Shown: positions 18,035-25,884 of the stretch, piece after piece
Layout of the letters: every line of letters begins with the position of its first letter
Position numbering within the stretch: the first letter of the stretch is position 1
From: a bacterium
Lineage (GTDB): Bacteria > CLD3 > SB21
DNA: 45,954 nucleotides
NCBI GenBank assembly: GCA_019695335.1
Contig: JAIBAF010000026.1
Coordinates: 1-45,954, forward strand
Reading direction: 5' to 3'
Notes under the pieces: generated by a model
The model's database searches: none
The model's input: the letters and a program-made list of their open reading frames with translations, nothing else
What the model was told of the DNA's origin: nothing
Made by a program: the position numbers and the translations under genes

Positions 18035-20452
18035 CTAGAATGCCTGCCCCAAGGTAACCTGAATGCCAATACGTGAAATTTGTTTGGCGCCGGCTTTTGA
18101 AATTCTCCTGACCGCACCCGATTCGTCTTTGACTTTCATTTTTGCCGGATCGGCAAGTTTGTATCCCACGTCAATACGAAAAGGTCCGACCAGCGTACGA
18201 ATACGCATTCCGGCGCCGACGGATGCAGCAATTTTTTTTGGCAAACCTTGCGGTTTATTTTTGAAATTATATTCTGTCCAGACATTTCCGACATCGAGAA
18301 ATGTCGCGAGATCCATCCCTGTGATCGCTTCACTCGGGTCTCTTGAAACATACAAGTTATATCGAAACTCTATACCGCCTTCAATAATACTGTTGCCGCC
18401 AATAAATTTGAGCGTACTGAAAGTCTTGCCATTGACACTTGATGTATCTTCTTCGATAATGCCTAATTCTTTGATACCCCAGCCACGAACGCTGTTAGGA
18501 CCACCAGCATAAAATTGCTCGCTGACCGGAATCGTTGTTTTTTGTCCGTTGGTACGGTAAGGAATAGCCGATCCGGCCCGTGCGCGCACGGCCACGCTCA
18601 ATCGCTCACTCAAACCAAAATACTTCCGATTATCCCAATTCAGTTTGATATACTTCAGATCGGACGGGAGTGTGAAGCCGGCAAAATCTGTATTGGCATA
18701 AATCAAAAATCCTGTAGTCGGAAAGAAAAAATCGTTACTGCTGTTATACGTAACTCCAAGCTTCTGATTGGTTGTAAAAAATGTACGGGTCGAATCGCCG
18801 GCATAATCTTTTTCCAATACTTTTGTAAAAGAAAACGGCGTCAAACTGGCGCTGAACTCCCGAGTAAATTGACGGACAAATGTTGGCGACGCATCGAACT
18901 TTTTGACGTCAAATGCAGCCGTATTATTTCGTTCAAATGAAAAAGTCGTAATAAGATCATTATCAGCGTCGCGCGTCAATGGCAACTTGAATGCCGGCTG
19001 CCTAAACGTAATCTTGGTCTGCATATAGTTGGCAAAGAATATTCCGTTGGTCTGAAAACCTTTACTGATCGTTCCTGAAATCTGGAGTTTTCTCGCACCG
19101 CCGTAAAAATTTTTACTTTGCCATGAGATTTGAAATGTCATGAACGGCAGCGTACTCAATCCTTTCTTTTTCTCCGATTCGGGGCGGTCGATAAAATCGG
19201 TCGTAAAGCCCACGCCGGGTTTGATGCTACGCTCCTTTCGTTCAGCGACACTGATATTCACGGCCATTGTATCAACAGTCACGCCGAATGAGCGCAACGG
19301 TACTTTATGGAGCAAACGGTTCCCGGATTTTTCTTTCACTGAATCCATTTCGAATTTGTCTAAAATCCACGTCGAATCTAATTTTCCTTTTTTCAAAAGC
19401 GTGAGCGGTTTTACCGAACGAAAAACACCGAGCCCGTTGATTTGACCAATACTCAGTGCCAATTGATCAGGATTAAAAGGACGATTTTCTTTGTAACGTA
19501 CTTTCCGCAATATCACATTATCGTCAACGATGTTTTTTGTAGTGTCGGAAGGCTGGCCATTGCCGTTTTTATAAAAATTGCCGGATACGGTTGTTTTGCC
19601 AAAAACCGTATAGCGCCCCGGCACAACTAAATATTCAATGGTCGCTTTATAAGGTCCTTGCGAAACAGTATCAATTGTTTCGCTCACGTCGACTGACGGA
19701 TAACCATTTTGCGCAAAAATTTTCTGAACGGTTGCTTTGGAAAGCTCAATATTATCCCGTCCAATCGGATCGCCTTTTTGAGTCAGCAATTGCGGAACAA
19801 TGTCTTTTTCGTTTAGCTTATCTTTAAAATCAACGAGAGGTTGTGTCGATACTGTTTTAATTTTAGGCGTCTCAGCCAACGTAGTCGGTTTACCTTCCTG
19901 GATGTAAATGCGAATGGCGATATATTCTCGGTTATCCGAAAATTCTGCCCGGTACCGGACTATCTTCGATTCGAAATAACCTTTACTTTCGTAGAGCGAA
20001 CGGATGCGACGCATATCGCTATTGAGCGTATATTTATCAAAAAAAAGCCTGTTGGCACCCCATCCCAAATCATAAAAACTCAAACTGGCAACACGAACAA
20101 TAAAATTAGCGAACCATGATCCGATTTTTCTTGCTGTACTGAGTTCACGTTCCTCTTCTTCACCAATTTTCAATGCCAGATTCAATGTCAGGTCATCAAA
20201 CGCATTCAATCCGCCTTCGACTTTTCCTTTCTCATTGACTGCATAATAATAATAGCGTTTGTTTTTAACAAACACACTGTCATCATACGACGGCAATGAG
20301 TCGAGTTTCGACCCGGTGGAATCGATATAGGTTTTATGAAAACGTAAGCGTGCTTGTGCCGCAGTTTGCGCTTGCAAAGGTTGGGCATGAATCACAATAT
20401 ACAAACCTAGAAGACCGGCGATTAACCGGCAAAAGCGGAAGGGCGCTGCCAT
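18035..20452 (-). CDS. Omp85-superfamily outer-membrane protein (BamA/TamA type)
   Basis: Outer-membrane assembly or translocation factor. I place the start at ATG 20452, giving 805 aa with a signal peptide (MAAPFRFCRLIAGLLGLYIV...QPLQAQ); earlier ATGs extend into the upstream gene and lack a signal. The N-terminal part holds POTRA-like repeats (LYESKGYFESKIVRYRAEF; FAQNGYPSVDVSETID; GRYTVFGKTTVSGN ... IVDDNVILRKV). The C-terminal part is a 16-strand-type surface-antigen barrel, with the lid motif AGGPNSVRGWG and the final GMRIRTLVGPFRIDVGYKL. TamA or a lineage-specific paralogue fits better than the essential BamA, because typical bamA neighbours (ompH/skp, lpxD) are missing. Confidence 0.88.
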   Translation of the reverse strand: MAAPFRFCRLIAGLLGLYIVIHAQPLQAQTAAQARLRFHKTYIDSTGSKLDSLPSYDDSVFVKNKRYYYYAVNEKGKVEGGLNAFDDLTLNLALKIGEEEERELSTARKIGSWFANFIVRVASLSFYDLGWGANRLFFDKYTLNSDMRRIRSLYESKGYFESKIVRYRAEFSDNREYIAIRIYIQEGKPTTLAETPKIKTVSTQPLVDFKDKLNEKDIVPQLLTQKGDPIGRDNIELSKATVQKIFAQNGYPSVDVSETIDTVSQGPYKATIEYLVVPGRYTVFGKTTVSGNFYKNGNGQPSDTTKNIVDDNVILRKVRYKENRPFNPDQLALSIGQINGLGVFRSVKPLTLLKKGKLDSTWILDKFEMDSVKEKSGNRLLHKVPLRSFGVTVDTMAVNISVAERKERSIKPGVGFTTDFIDRPESEKKKGLSTLPFMTFQISWQSKNFYGGARKLQISGTISKGFQTNGIFFANYMQTKITFRQPAFKLPLTRDADNDLITTFSFERNNTAAFDVKKFDASPTFVRQFTREFSASLTPFSFTKVLEKDYAGDSTRTFFTTNQKLGVTYNSSNDFFFPTTGFLIYANTDFAGFTLPSDLKYIKLNWDNRKYFGLSERLSVAVRARAGSAIPYRTNGQKTTIPVSEQFYAGGPNSVRGWGIKELGIIEEDTSSVNGKTFSTLKFIGGNSIIEGGIEFRYNLYVSRDPSEAITGMDLATFLDVGNVWTEYNFKNKPQGLPKKIAASVGAGMRIRTLVGPFRIDVGYKLADPAKMKVKDESGAVRRISKAGAKQISRIGIQVTLGQAF

Positions 20453-20462
20453 GAATATACGC

Positions 20463-20798
20463 TTATTTTGGAGGTGCGGGAAAATCCTTGCGCAGTTTTT
20501 CAGTTTCAAGGCCATGAAGTAGTTTTTCATCCACTTCGATTTCATCGACAATACCGATAACGGCGGCTTCAATGGATAACTCATTGGGATGGTCGCTCAA
20601 GGCTCGTCGGGCTGCGTGACCGTACGAGCAAATAACAAGTTCGCCAATTCCAGCGCCGAGTGTGTCCGCAACAACAACCACATTTGTATTCGGTGCTTTA
20701 TCGATATTAACCGGATGAATCATCAAAAAGCGAAGCGATTTGACATTATCAACTTTTTTCGTTGCCCAAACTGTTCCTACAACCCGGCCTATAAACAT
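20463..20798 (-). CDS. EutN/CcmL-family microcompartment vertex protein, orphan
   Basis: Pentameric proteins of this family (BMC-P) cap the corners of carboxysomes and metabolosomes. The 111 aa open with MFIGRVVGTVWATKKVDNVKS and continue RFLMIHPVNI, VVVADTLGAGIGELVIC and SIEAAVIGIVDEIEVD, which match the family's conserved strands and its GAG(I/V)G turn. A 25-residue tail (DEKLLHGLETEKLRKDFPAPPK) is extra. No shell hexamer (BMC-H/T) or encapsulated enzyme gene lies anywhere in the window. Instead it sits 16 nt after the VTE5/VTE6-like gene and 10 nt before the Omp85 gene. Its SD is weak. It may be a relic, may serve a remote BMC locus, or may act as a free pentamer. Confidence 0.9.
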   Translation of the reverse strand: MFIGRVVGTVWATKKVDNVKSLRFLMIHPVNIDKAPNTNVVVVADTLGAGIGELVICSYGHAARRALSDHPNELSIEAAVIGIVDEIEVDEKLLHGLETEKLRKDFPAPPK

Positions 20799-20814
20799 GC
20801 TTGAATACTTTCAG

Positions 20815-22314
20815 TTAATTGACCATCCAAAAAGCGGCTAAACCGCCAATAAAACCACACAGAATATTGACGCGATCATTGGTTAAAAATTCAAATCCGC
20901 GTGTCGGGCATGTATTTTCATTACAGTGATTAAATTTTTCAGTTATTTTATTGCACACGCGGCAAATGTATTGGACCTGGAGCGTTGCCCCAAGCCAACT
21001 GTCAACCAAACTCCCGAACATTCCTGCTAAAACAATCCACGCAAAAATCTGTTTTTGAGAAAAAAAACAATCGTCGTAAAATGCCCACCCGCTTCCCGCA
21101 ATGACGGCCGCTCCCAATAAACTCCCCAGCGTGCCTTGCCACGAAATGCCTCCGGAAGTTCCAGGTTCGACTTTTTTGAAATTCACGATACTTCGCACTG
21201 TGCCCTTAAAAAAAGTACCAACCTCTGTACCCCACGTATCGCTTGTCACAGCGGCTACCGCACCTAGATAAATCACGTACCATCGCGGCTCAGGATTATG
21301 GTAACCCATGACAACGGCTAGTCCGGCCAGTCCGCCATTGGCGACCACTTGTCCCAGATCTCTTGTATGGCCTTTTTCAAAAACCTGTTCAAAATGTTCT
21401 TTTCTTTTTTTGCCAAGCTTAGATAAAATACTCGACGTAACAAAAAATAAAAGAATAGGCCATGCCCATTTCCAACCGCCTACACCGAAGATAACCGTTC
21501 CCAACAAAAACGCACCGGCCGATCCACCCTGCGTTAAAAATCCAAGTCGATAGGAAGCAACGGCGACCAATGCCGCTATTACAATACTTGATGCAAACTG
21601 CCATTGGGCATTCGGTTCGGCATGCGTCATAAAACTTATGACCATCGCCGTAACGATCGGAATATTGAAATTATCCGAACCTTGCGATGACATCGCTTCG
21701 ACGGTAGTTGCCAAAACGGCCGTACAAACGGCGATCACGATCATTTCAAAGAACATTCCATGATAAAAACCAATGGCGTGAAGATAATAAAACGCTGTCA
21801 AAACCACAAGCAACGAAGTAAAAAACATGACGGAAGAACCTTCGAGCGATTTGCGATCGCGATACCACACAAAACTATGCGGTTGGCGGACACGCTCTCC
21901 GGCAATCGCCGCCGCGGCATCGCCTAAAGCCAGCACGGCCATCGCGATCATAAAAGCAGGTTTATCCTGATCCCAAAACACCACAGCGAGAATGGTGAAC
22001 GACAGCGGATAATAAACGGTCCCGTATGTTTTTCGCTGGGTCGCGTGCATTCCGCTCAACCATTCAAACCGGATGGCAAGAAAATTAACTATAGTAAAAA
22101 AACAGCCCAGAACAATAGCGGGAATTTTTGATACGAGAAATACGGGAGAGAAGAAAACGAGAATGCCGGTGGCAACATGAATGATCTGCCGCGTCGTTTC
22201 GCCGGGCCAGCCAAAATATTTACGAATGCTTTCGCCGGTTACTACGATACCTGTCAGACCCAGCAACGCATAAAAAAAATGCGCCCAATCGCCGGAAGCC
22301 GAAAGAAAGTCCAT
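20815..22314 (-). CDS. Fused prenol kinase-like (VTE5/dolichol kinase type) and DUF92 (VTE6-type) membrane protein
   Basis: 499-aa polytopic inner-membrane protein with two parts. Residues about 1-215 look like the phytol/dolichol kinase-CTP transferase group (TRQIIHVATGILVFF, ALGDAAAAIAGERVRQ, DRKSLEGSSVMFF). Residues about 225-499 are DUF92 (GAFLLGTVIFGVGGWKWAW, SDTWGTEVGTFFKG, GTSGGISWQGTLGSL, LDSWLGATLQ), with a four-cysteine loop (CRVCNKITEKFNHCNENTC). In plants and cyanobacteria these families, VTE5 and VTE6, phosphorylate phytol and then phytyl phosphate to the diphosphate. The natural fusion suggests the two steps in one chain, but substrate (phytol, farnesol or other prenol) is inference. 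It begins 3 nt after the ferredoxin stop. Confidence 0.85.
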   Translation of the reverse strand: MDFLSASGDWAHFFYALLGLTGIVVTGESIRKYFGWPGETTRQIIHVATGILVFFSPVFLVSKIPAIVLGCFFTIVNFLAIRFEWLSGMHATQRKTYGTVYYPLSFTILAVVFWDQDKPAFMIAMAVLALGDAAAAIAGERVRQPHSFVWYRDRKSLEGSSVMFFTSLLVVLTAFYYLHAIGFYHGMFFEMIVIAVCTAVLATTVEAMSSQGSDNFNIPIVTAMVISFMTHAEPNAQWQFASSIVIAALVAVASYRLGFLTQGGSAGAFLLGTVIFGVGGWKWAWPILLFFVTSSILSKLGKKRKEHFEQVFEKGHTRDLGQVVANGGLAGLAVVMGYHNPEPRWYVIYLGAVAAVTSDTWGTEVGTFFKGTVRSIVNFKKVEPGTSGGISWQGTLGSLLGAAVIAGSGWAFYDDCFFSQKQIFAWIVLAGMFGSLVDSWLGATLQVQYICRVCNKITEKFNHCNENTCPTRGFEFLTNDRVNILCGFIGGLAAFWMVN

Positions 22315-22317
22315 GTA

Positions 22318-22539
22318 CTACGCCACAGTTTGAGCTTTGCGCCGTTCGGATAATTTAGGAAGAGGCACCCCGTCGTTATTCAACACTTCGAAAGGGCATA
22401 TTTCAACGCAGAAATTACATTCAGTACAATTTTGATGAATAACACCAAGGCGAACTTCCGAAAGTTCGAGCGCATCAAACGGACAAACACCTACACACGC
22501 ACCGCACAAATCGCATTTATCGTAATTAATTTGAATCAT
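22318..22539 (-). CDS. 2[4Fe-4S] ferredoxin
   Basis: 73-aa cytoplasmic electron carrier with two complete cluster motifs: CDLCGACVGVCP (residues 9-20) and CTECNFCVEICP (about 38-49). The pseudo-symmetric halves are of clostridial type, followed by a short basic tail (KLSERRKAQTVA). The start ATG 22539 follows a purine-rich GGAAAA. It is the first gene of the eight-gene minus-strand unit and overlaps no other gene. The partner reductase or dehydrogenase is not nearby. Confidence 0.93.
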   Translation of the reverse strand: MIQINYDKCDLCGACVGVCPFDALELSEVRLGVIHQNCTECNFCVEICPFEVLNNDGVPLPKLSERRKAQTVA

Positions 22540-22568
22540 GATTTTCCATGTTTGACAAGAATGGCTCC

Positions 22569-22597
22569 AATATAATGACTCATGCGCACTAATGCAA
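22569..22597 (-). promoter_or_regulatory. Possible promoter for the ferredoxin-to-ctpA operon
   Basis: On the minus strand: TTGCAT (22597-22592), 17-nt spacer, TATATT (22574-22569). The -10 is good and the -35 is only half matched. It is the best candidate upstream of ATG 22539, about 25 bases after the -10. Confidence 0.33.
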
Positions 22598-22686
22598 AAT
22601 TAAAGTTTTGTTGAAGCGTAACCTCCCGATAACATTAATTTCACAGTTGAGTATTAAATTAAATCTGCTCAAATGAGACATTATCT

Positions 22687-23142
22687 ATGATCAATAAAGC
22701 CACCAAAATTTTAGCCGGCACCATGCTAGTATATTTGATTTTAGTCGCCACGCATGATGGAGAATTCTGGCCATTTAGTATCTACCCGATGTTTTCAAAG
22801 GCCGGCAGACCGTGGCAGCGAGTGATCGTTCGTGACGTCACAGGCATTCCGGATAGTACTTACAATCACCCTATCAACATGGATCGGCTGCCGGGATTGG
22901 CTGTTCCATTAAACAACTACGGCATAGAGACCATTGATCTGGCTGATTACATTAATAAAACTGAATCATGGAATAATGAAAAAATCCATGGCATCCGAAG
23001 CTTGCTTGGCGAAGAACATTTTAAAAACAAAAAATGGCTGATCGTCAAAGTTCATGGTCAATTATCGCGCGATGGTGTAAATGTAACAGCGACCCCGTTT
23101 CTGCTTCTTGAAGAAAACTCCAATAGCTTTATAAGCTTTTAA
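22687..23142 (+). CDS. Membrane-anchored protein paired with HTTM-like partner
   Basis: 151 aa, family not recognised by name. An N-terminal signal-anchor (ILAGTMLVYLILVATH) is followed at once by the striking segment FWPFSIYPMFSKAGRPW and then a soluble, presumably periplasmic domain of about 100 residues (ETIDLADYINKTESW, FKNKKWLIVKVHGQL). The gene ends 3 nt before the HTTM-like gene, so the two are translationally linked. Its role is probably as a companion subunit of the membrane partner. The upstream SD is weak (GAGACATTATCT), and no confident promoter was found in the 147-bp divergent gap. Confidence 0.8.
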   Translation: MINKATKILAGTMLVYLILVATHDGEFWPFSIYPMFSKAGRPWQRVIVRDVTGIPDSTYNHPINMDRLPGLAVPLNNYGIETIDLADYINKTESWNNEKIHGIRSLLGEEHFKNKKWLIVKVHGQLSRDGVNVTATPFLLLEENSNSFISF

Positions 23143-23145
23143 ATC

Positions 23146-24036
23146 ATGCAGAAGTTTTTTGAAAAAATTGTCGAATCAAAAAAAACCGAAACATCGGGTG
23201 ATGTTATCTTTTTTAGAATTTTTGAATTATTCGTTCTGTATTATATCGTCAAATTTGCGTGGGAATGGGGGCTCTATACTATGCGATTGGGCGACGTAGC
23301 TTTACCTTTGGGCCTTGCAAACTATATTGACATCCGGTTTATGTACGGCAACATATTGCCTTTGGCCAATGCGGTTTTAATTACTTTATTCGGCATCATC
23401 GCCTTTTTCAAGAAATTCCGCGGGACGTATGGAATGATTATTATTCTTCTACACATCCAACTCGTGGCCCGGGACAGTCAGGGAGAAATTTCGCACAGCG
23501 GCAATATGATCGGCATGACCTTGATGGGATTGGCGTTAGGGAATCTTTTTTTTAGCAATCCATCCGATAAACGAAAATTCGTTTGGAGTTTTGTATTCTT
23601 TTATATCGGACTTAGTTATGTATCCGCTGGAATATGTAAATTGGTCGGATCCGGCTGGACGTGGGCGGCTGGACAGCATCTGTGGCTATGGATGGCTGAA
23701 AAAGGAACGGATACTTTGTCCAGAACCGGAAGCTTTGAAATGAATGCCCTTCAGCAACTGGCGTCCACCCACGTCACCATAGCCACACTTATTCTAACAA
23801 TCGGTTTGGTTACAGAATTATCAGGATTTTTACTATGGTTCAGTAACACGCGACCGTATATAACGATCGCCCTGATCGGATTGCATATCGGTATTATGTT
23901 CACAATGAATATTCAATTCCATTATTTCATCCACGAATTGATCTTAATCGGTTTTCCGTGGAGCCGGTTAATCGATTATCTTTTAGTTAGAAAACCGTCG
24001 TGGTTCGAATCGCGATGGCTGCAGCCTATTCTATAG
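23146..24036 (+). CDS. HTTM-like polytopic membrane protein (gamma-carboxylase-related)
   Basis: 296 aa with seven or eight predicted membrane helices (for example near 35, 70-90, 95-110, 125-140, 148-165, 210-230, 240-260). The arrangement and the segments DVIFFRIFELFVLYYIVKF, GLSYVSAGICKLVGSGWTW and FHYFIHELILIGFPW recall HTTM/vitamin K-dependent gamma-carboxylase-like proteins. The catalytic lysine region of true carboxylases cannot be confirmed, so the activity is unknown. It follows the 151-aa gene by 3 nt and converges on the DUF3047 gene with a 6-bp overlap of their 3' ends. Confidence 0.72.
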   Translation: MQKFFEKIVESKKTETSGDVIFFRIFELFVLYYIVKFAWEWGLYTMRLGDVALPLGLANYIDIRFMYGNILPLANAVLITLFGIIAFFKKFRGTYGMIIILLHIQLVARDSQGEISHSGNMIGMTLMGLALGNLFFSNPSDKRKFVWSFVFFYIGLSYVSAGICKLVGSGWTWAAGQHLWLWMAEKGTDTLSRTGSFEMNALQQLASTHVTIATLILTIGLVTELSGFLLWFSNTRPYITIALIGLHIGIMFTMNIQFHYFIHELILIGFPWSRLIDYLLVRKPSWFESRWLQPIL

Positions 24037-24714
24037 CGACTTCAGAATAAAATCGTCATAATCTCCGCGCGCCCACGTTTTGGTATTATCTGCATCACTG
24101 AGAATTAAAATGGCTACGGGACATTTTGGAGGGTTTTCTCCAAATAAATTTTCGTAATCCTCGGCAATATTACGTTCAATCGTAAGCCATTGGCCAGAGC
24201 GTTCCATTCCTGATTCGAGAACCATTATTTTTTGATTGTTCTTGTTCACGATTTTGCCTTTTGGAAGCGAAGTGCTCCATGTATAGCGAATGGAAACCGG
24301 CGACTTGAAAATTCCGCTGAATTTATAAACCACATACACACTGAGCGCAACGTCGTTTTTATCGTCGTCATATTCGTAAGCGCCGGATGGCAATTGCCAC
24401 GCACGCCATCGCCAGGATAAAACCGGCGTTTGCATCAGATCAATATCCGTACGATTCCCTAAAGGCAAACTGAGGTGTTTCCCATCCCATCCGTCGTATC
24501 GAAGAAATTGATTGCCCTCTTCTTTTTCTATCGCATATTGGTAATTCTTTTTAGCATCTTGTGAATAATATTTTGGCTTATTTTTACCGTCACGGTTGAA
24601 CCAGTTTTCAGGCAAATTACCGACAGTATCGTTCTCAAAATTTTCCAGCGTTATCGATTTATCGCTAATGACATTCATGACGAATATGGCCATCATCAAA
24701 ATGATTCTGATCAT
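24031..24714 (-). CDS. DUF3047 family secreted protein
   Basis: 227 aa with a hydrophobic N-terminus (MIRIILMMAIFVMNVISD), probably a signal sequence. The core shows DUF3047 features: LENFENDTVGNLPENW, LSWRWRAWQLPSGA, the acidic DDDKNDVALSVYVVY, SIRYTWS, SGQWLTIERNIAEDYENLFG and ILILSDADNTKTWARGDYDD. The jelly-roll-like beta pattern suggests carbohydrate binding, though the function is not established. Its start overlaps the stop of the glycosyltransferase gene upstream (ATGA), which makes it the last gene of the minus-strand glycan operon and hints at a surface-polysaccharide connection. Confidence 0.85.
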   Translation of the reverse strand: MIRIILMMAIFVMNVISDKSITLENFENDTVGNLPENWFNRDGKNKPKYYSQDAKKNYQYAIEKEEGNQFLRYDGWDGKHLSLPLGNRTDIDLMQTPVLSWRWRAWQLPSGAYEYDDDKNDVALSVYVVYKFSGIFKSPVSIRYTWSTSLPKGKIVNKNNQKIMVLESGMERSGQWLTIERNIAEDYENLFGENPPKCPVAILILSDADNTKTWARGDYDDFILKSL

Positions 24715-25868
24715 TTCAAACCGGCCTCGTGATTATCAATTATTTGATCGTAATACGTTTCTAACTTTCTATTGACCGCTGTGATTTCATATTCTCTGCA
24801 AATTTTCTCGTACCCTGCCTCCCCCATTCGATTCCTTAATGTTTCGTCTGAAAGTAAACGTTCCAACCGATTTGCCATTGCGATTTTATCCCGTTCTGCG
24901 ACTAAAAAACCATCTTCACCATCCTTGATCATTTCAGGGATACCACCATGCAGTGTTCCAATCACCGGCACTCCGCACGCATACGCTTCTTTGACGACAT
25001 TCGTTGTAGCTTCTTTATCATTATTACTTGCAGTCCGGCTGGGAAGAAGAACGACAGCCGAATCATTGAGAAGATCATTAATGCCCGCAGCCGGTAAAGG
25101 CCCCGTGAATTCAACACAGTGATCAATACCTAACTTAGTGATCAACGATTTATAATATCGCTCCAATGTGCCGTAACCGACAATAATCAATCTTGCATTG
25201 AACTTATTGCAGATTTCTGCAAAAGCTTCAATGCCATCGTCAAATCCTTTTTTCTCTACAAATCTACCGATCATGACCACCTTCAACGGATTGCTTTTTT
25301 TTCTTCTTTCAAATTTAAAAACATTCAAATCAGTTCCTAAAATATGTGTAATCAATTTATCCGGTGGACAACCCAAAGCAATCATTGACTGTCGGAGACT
25401 CTCCGAATCACAAAAAAATGCTGAAGCATAATCCCGCATTTCAGGATAATTCTTTACATAGTAACGCCAACTCCACTGATTTTTTTCATGACCTTCGAGA
25501 ACGGAAACATCATGACCGTGCAACGTCACGACTAAAGGTAATCCGTGCCGTTTTGCAAAGCGCAAAGCATGAACGCCATTGAAGCCAAAATGGGCATGAA
25601 CGATATTAAATCGGCGTTGTCGAAAAACTCGATCAAAAGTCCAACTCTGCATACTGAGATCAAAAACCATTGACTCTAACCGGCGTTTTTTCAGGTGAGA
25701 TGTCAGCGCTATCACATCATGACCTGGAAACAATTCTGCATTCATCCATCGACGGGCAAAAACCGTGACCTCGTATCGCTCGTGATAAATGAGTTCATTG
25801 TGAATAAATGTTTCTGAAGGAGGAAGAAAATTAGTCCTAAATACAGCAACGCGTTTTTTTAAGTTCAT
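24711..25868 (-). CDS. Glycosyltransferase family 4
   Basis: 385 aa from ATG 25868 (MNLKKRVAVFRTNFLPPSETF); a TTG eight codons upstream would overlap the flippase gene. It is a GT-B fold enzyme: N-terminal donor-independent Rossmann domain with HAHFGFNGVHALRFAKRHG and LHGHDVSVLEGH, then the C-terminal domain with VVMIGRFVEKKGFDDGIEAF and the EX7E motif within KEATTNVVKEAYACG, followed by VPVIGTLHGGIPEMIKDGEDG. This form resembles exopolysaccharide transferases of the AmsK/WcaL type. Its reading frame continues into the DUF3047 gene by a 4-bp overlap. Sugar donor and acceptor are unknown. Confidence 0.9.
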   Translation of the reverse strand: MNLKKRVAVFRTNFLPPSETFIHNELIYHERYEVTVFARRWMNAELFPGHDVIALTSHLKKRRLESMVFDLSMQSWTFDRVFRQRRFNIVHAHFGFNGVHALRFAKRHGLPLVVTLHGHDVSVLEGHEKNQWSWRYYVKNYPEMRDYASAFFCDSESLRQSMIALGCPPDKLITHILGTDLNVFKFERRKKSNPLKVVMIGRFVEKKGFDDGIEAFAEICNKFNARLIIVGYGTLERYYKSLITKLGIDHCVEFTGPLPAAGINDLLNDSAVVLLPSRTASNNDKEATTNVVKEAYACGVPVIGTLHGGIPEMIKDGEDGFLVAERDKIAMANRLERLLSDETLRNRMGEAGYEKICREYEITAVNRKLETYYDQIIDNHEAGLK

Positions 25869-25884
25869 TGTACAATCTATTTTA

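Noticed and set aside
18515-18940. 141-codon plus-strand frame inside the Omp85 gene
   Set aside because: Antisense shadow; the minus-strand barrel sequence is clearly the coding frame.
20452-20584. Longer N-terminus for the Omp85 protein starting at 20584
   Set aside because: It would run into the EutN gene and bury the signal peptide that begins at 20452.
22552-22576. TTGACA and TATAAT on the plus strand upstream of 22687
   Set aside because: Both hexamers are perfect, but only 13 bases separate them, too short for sigma70. The TTGACA lies close to the ferredoxin start.
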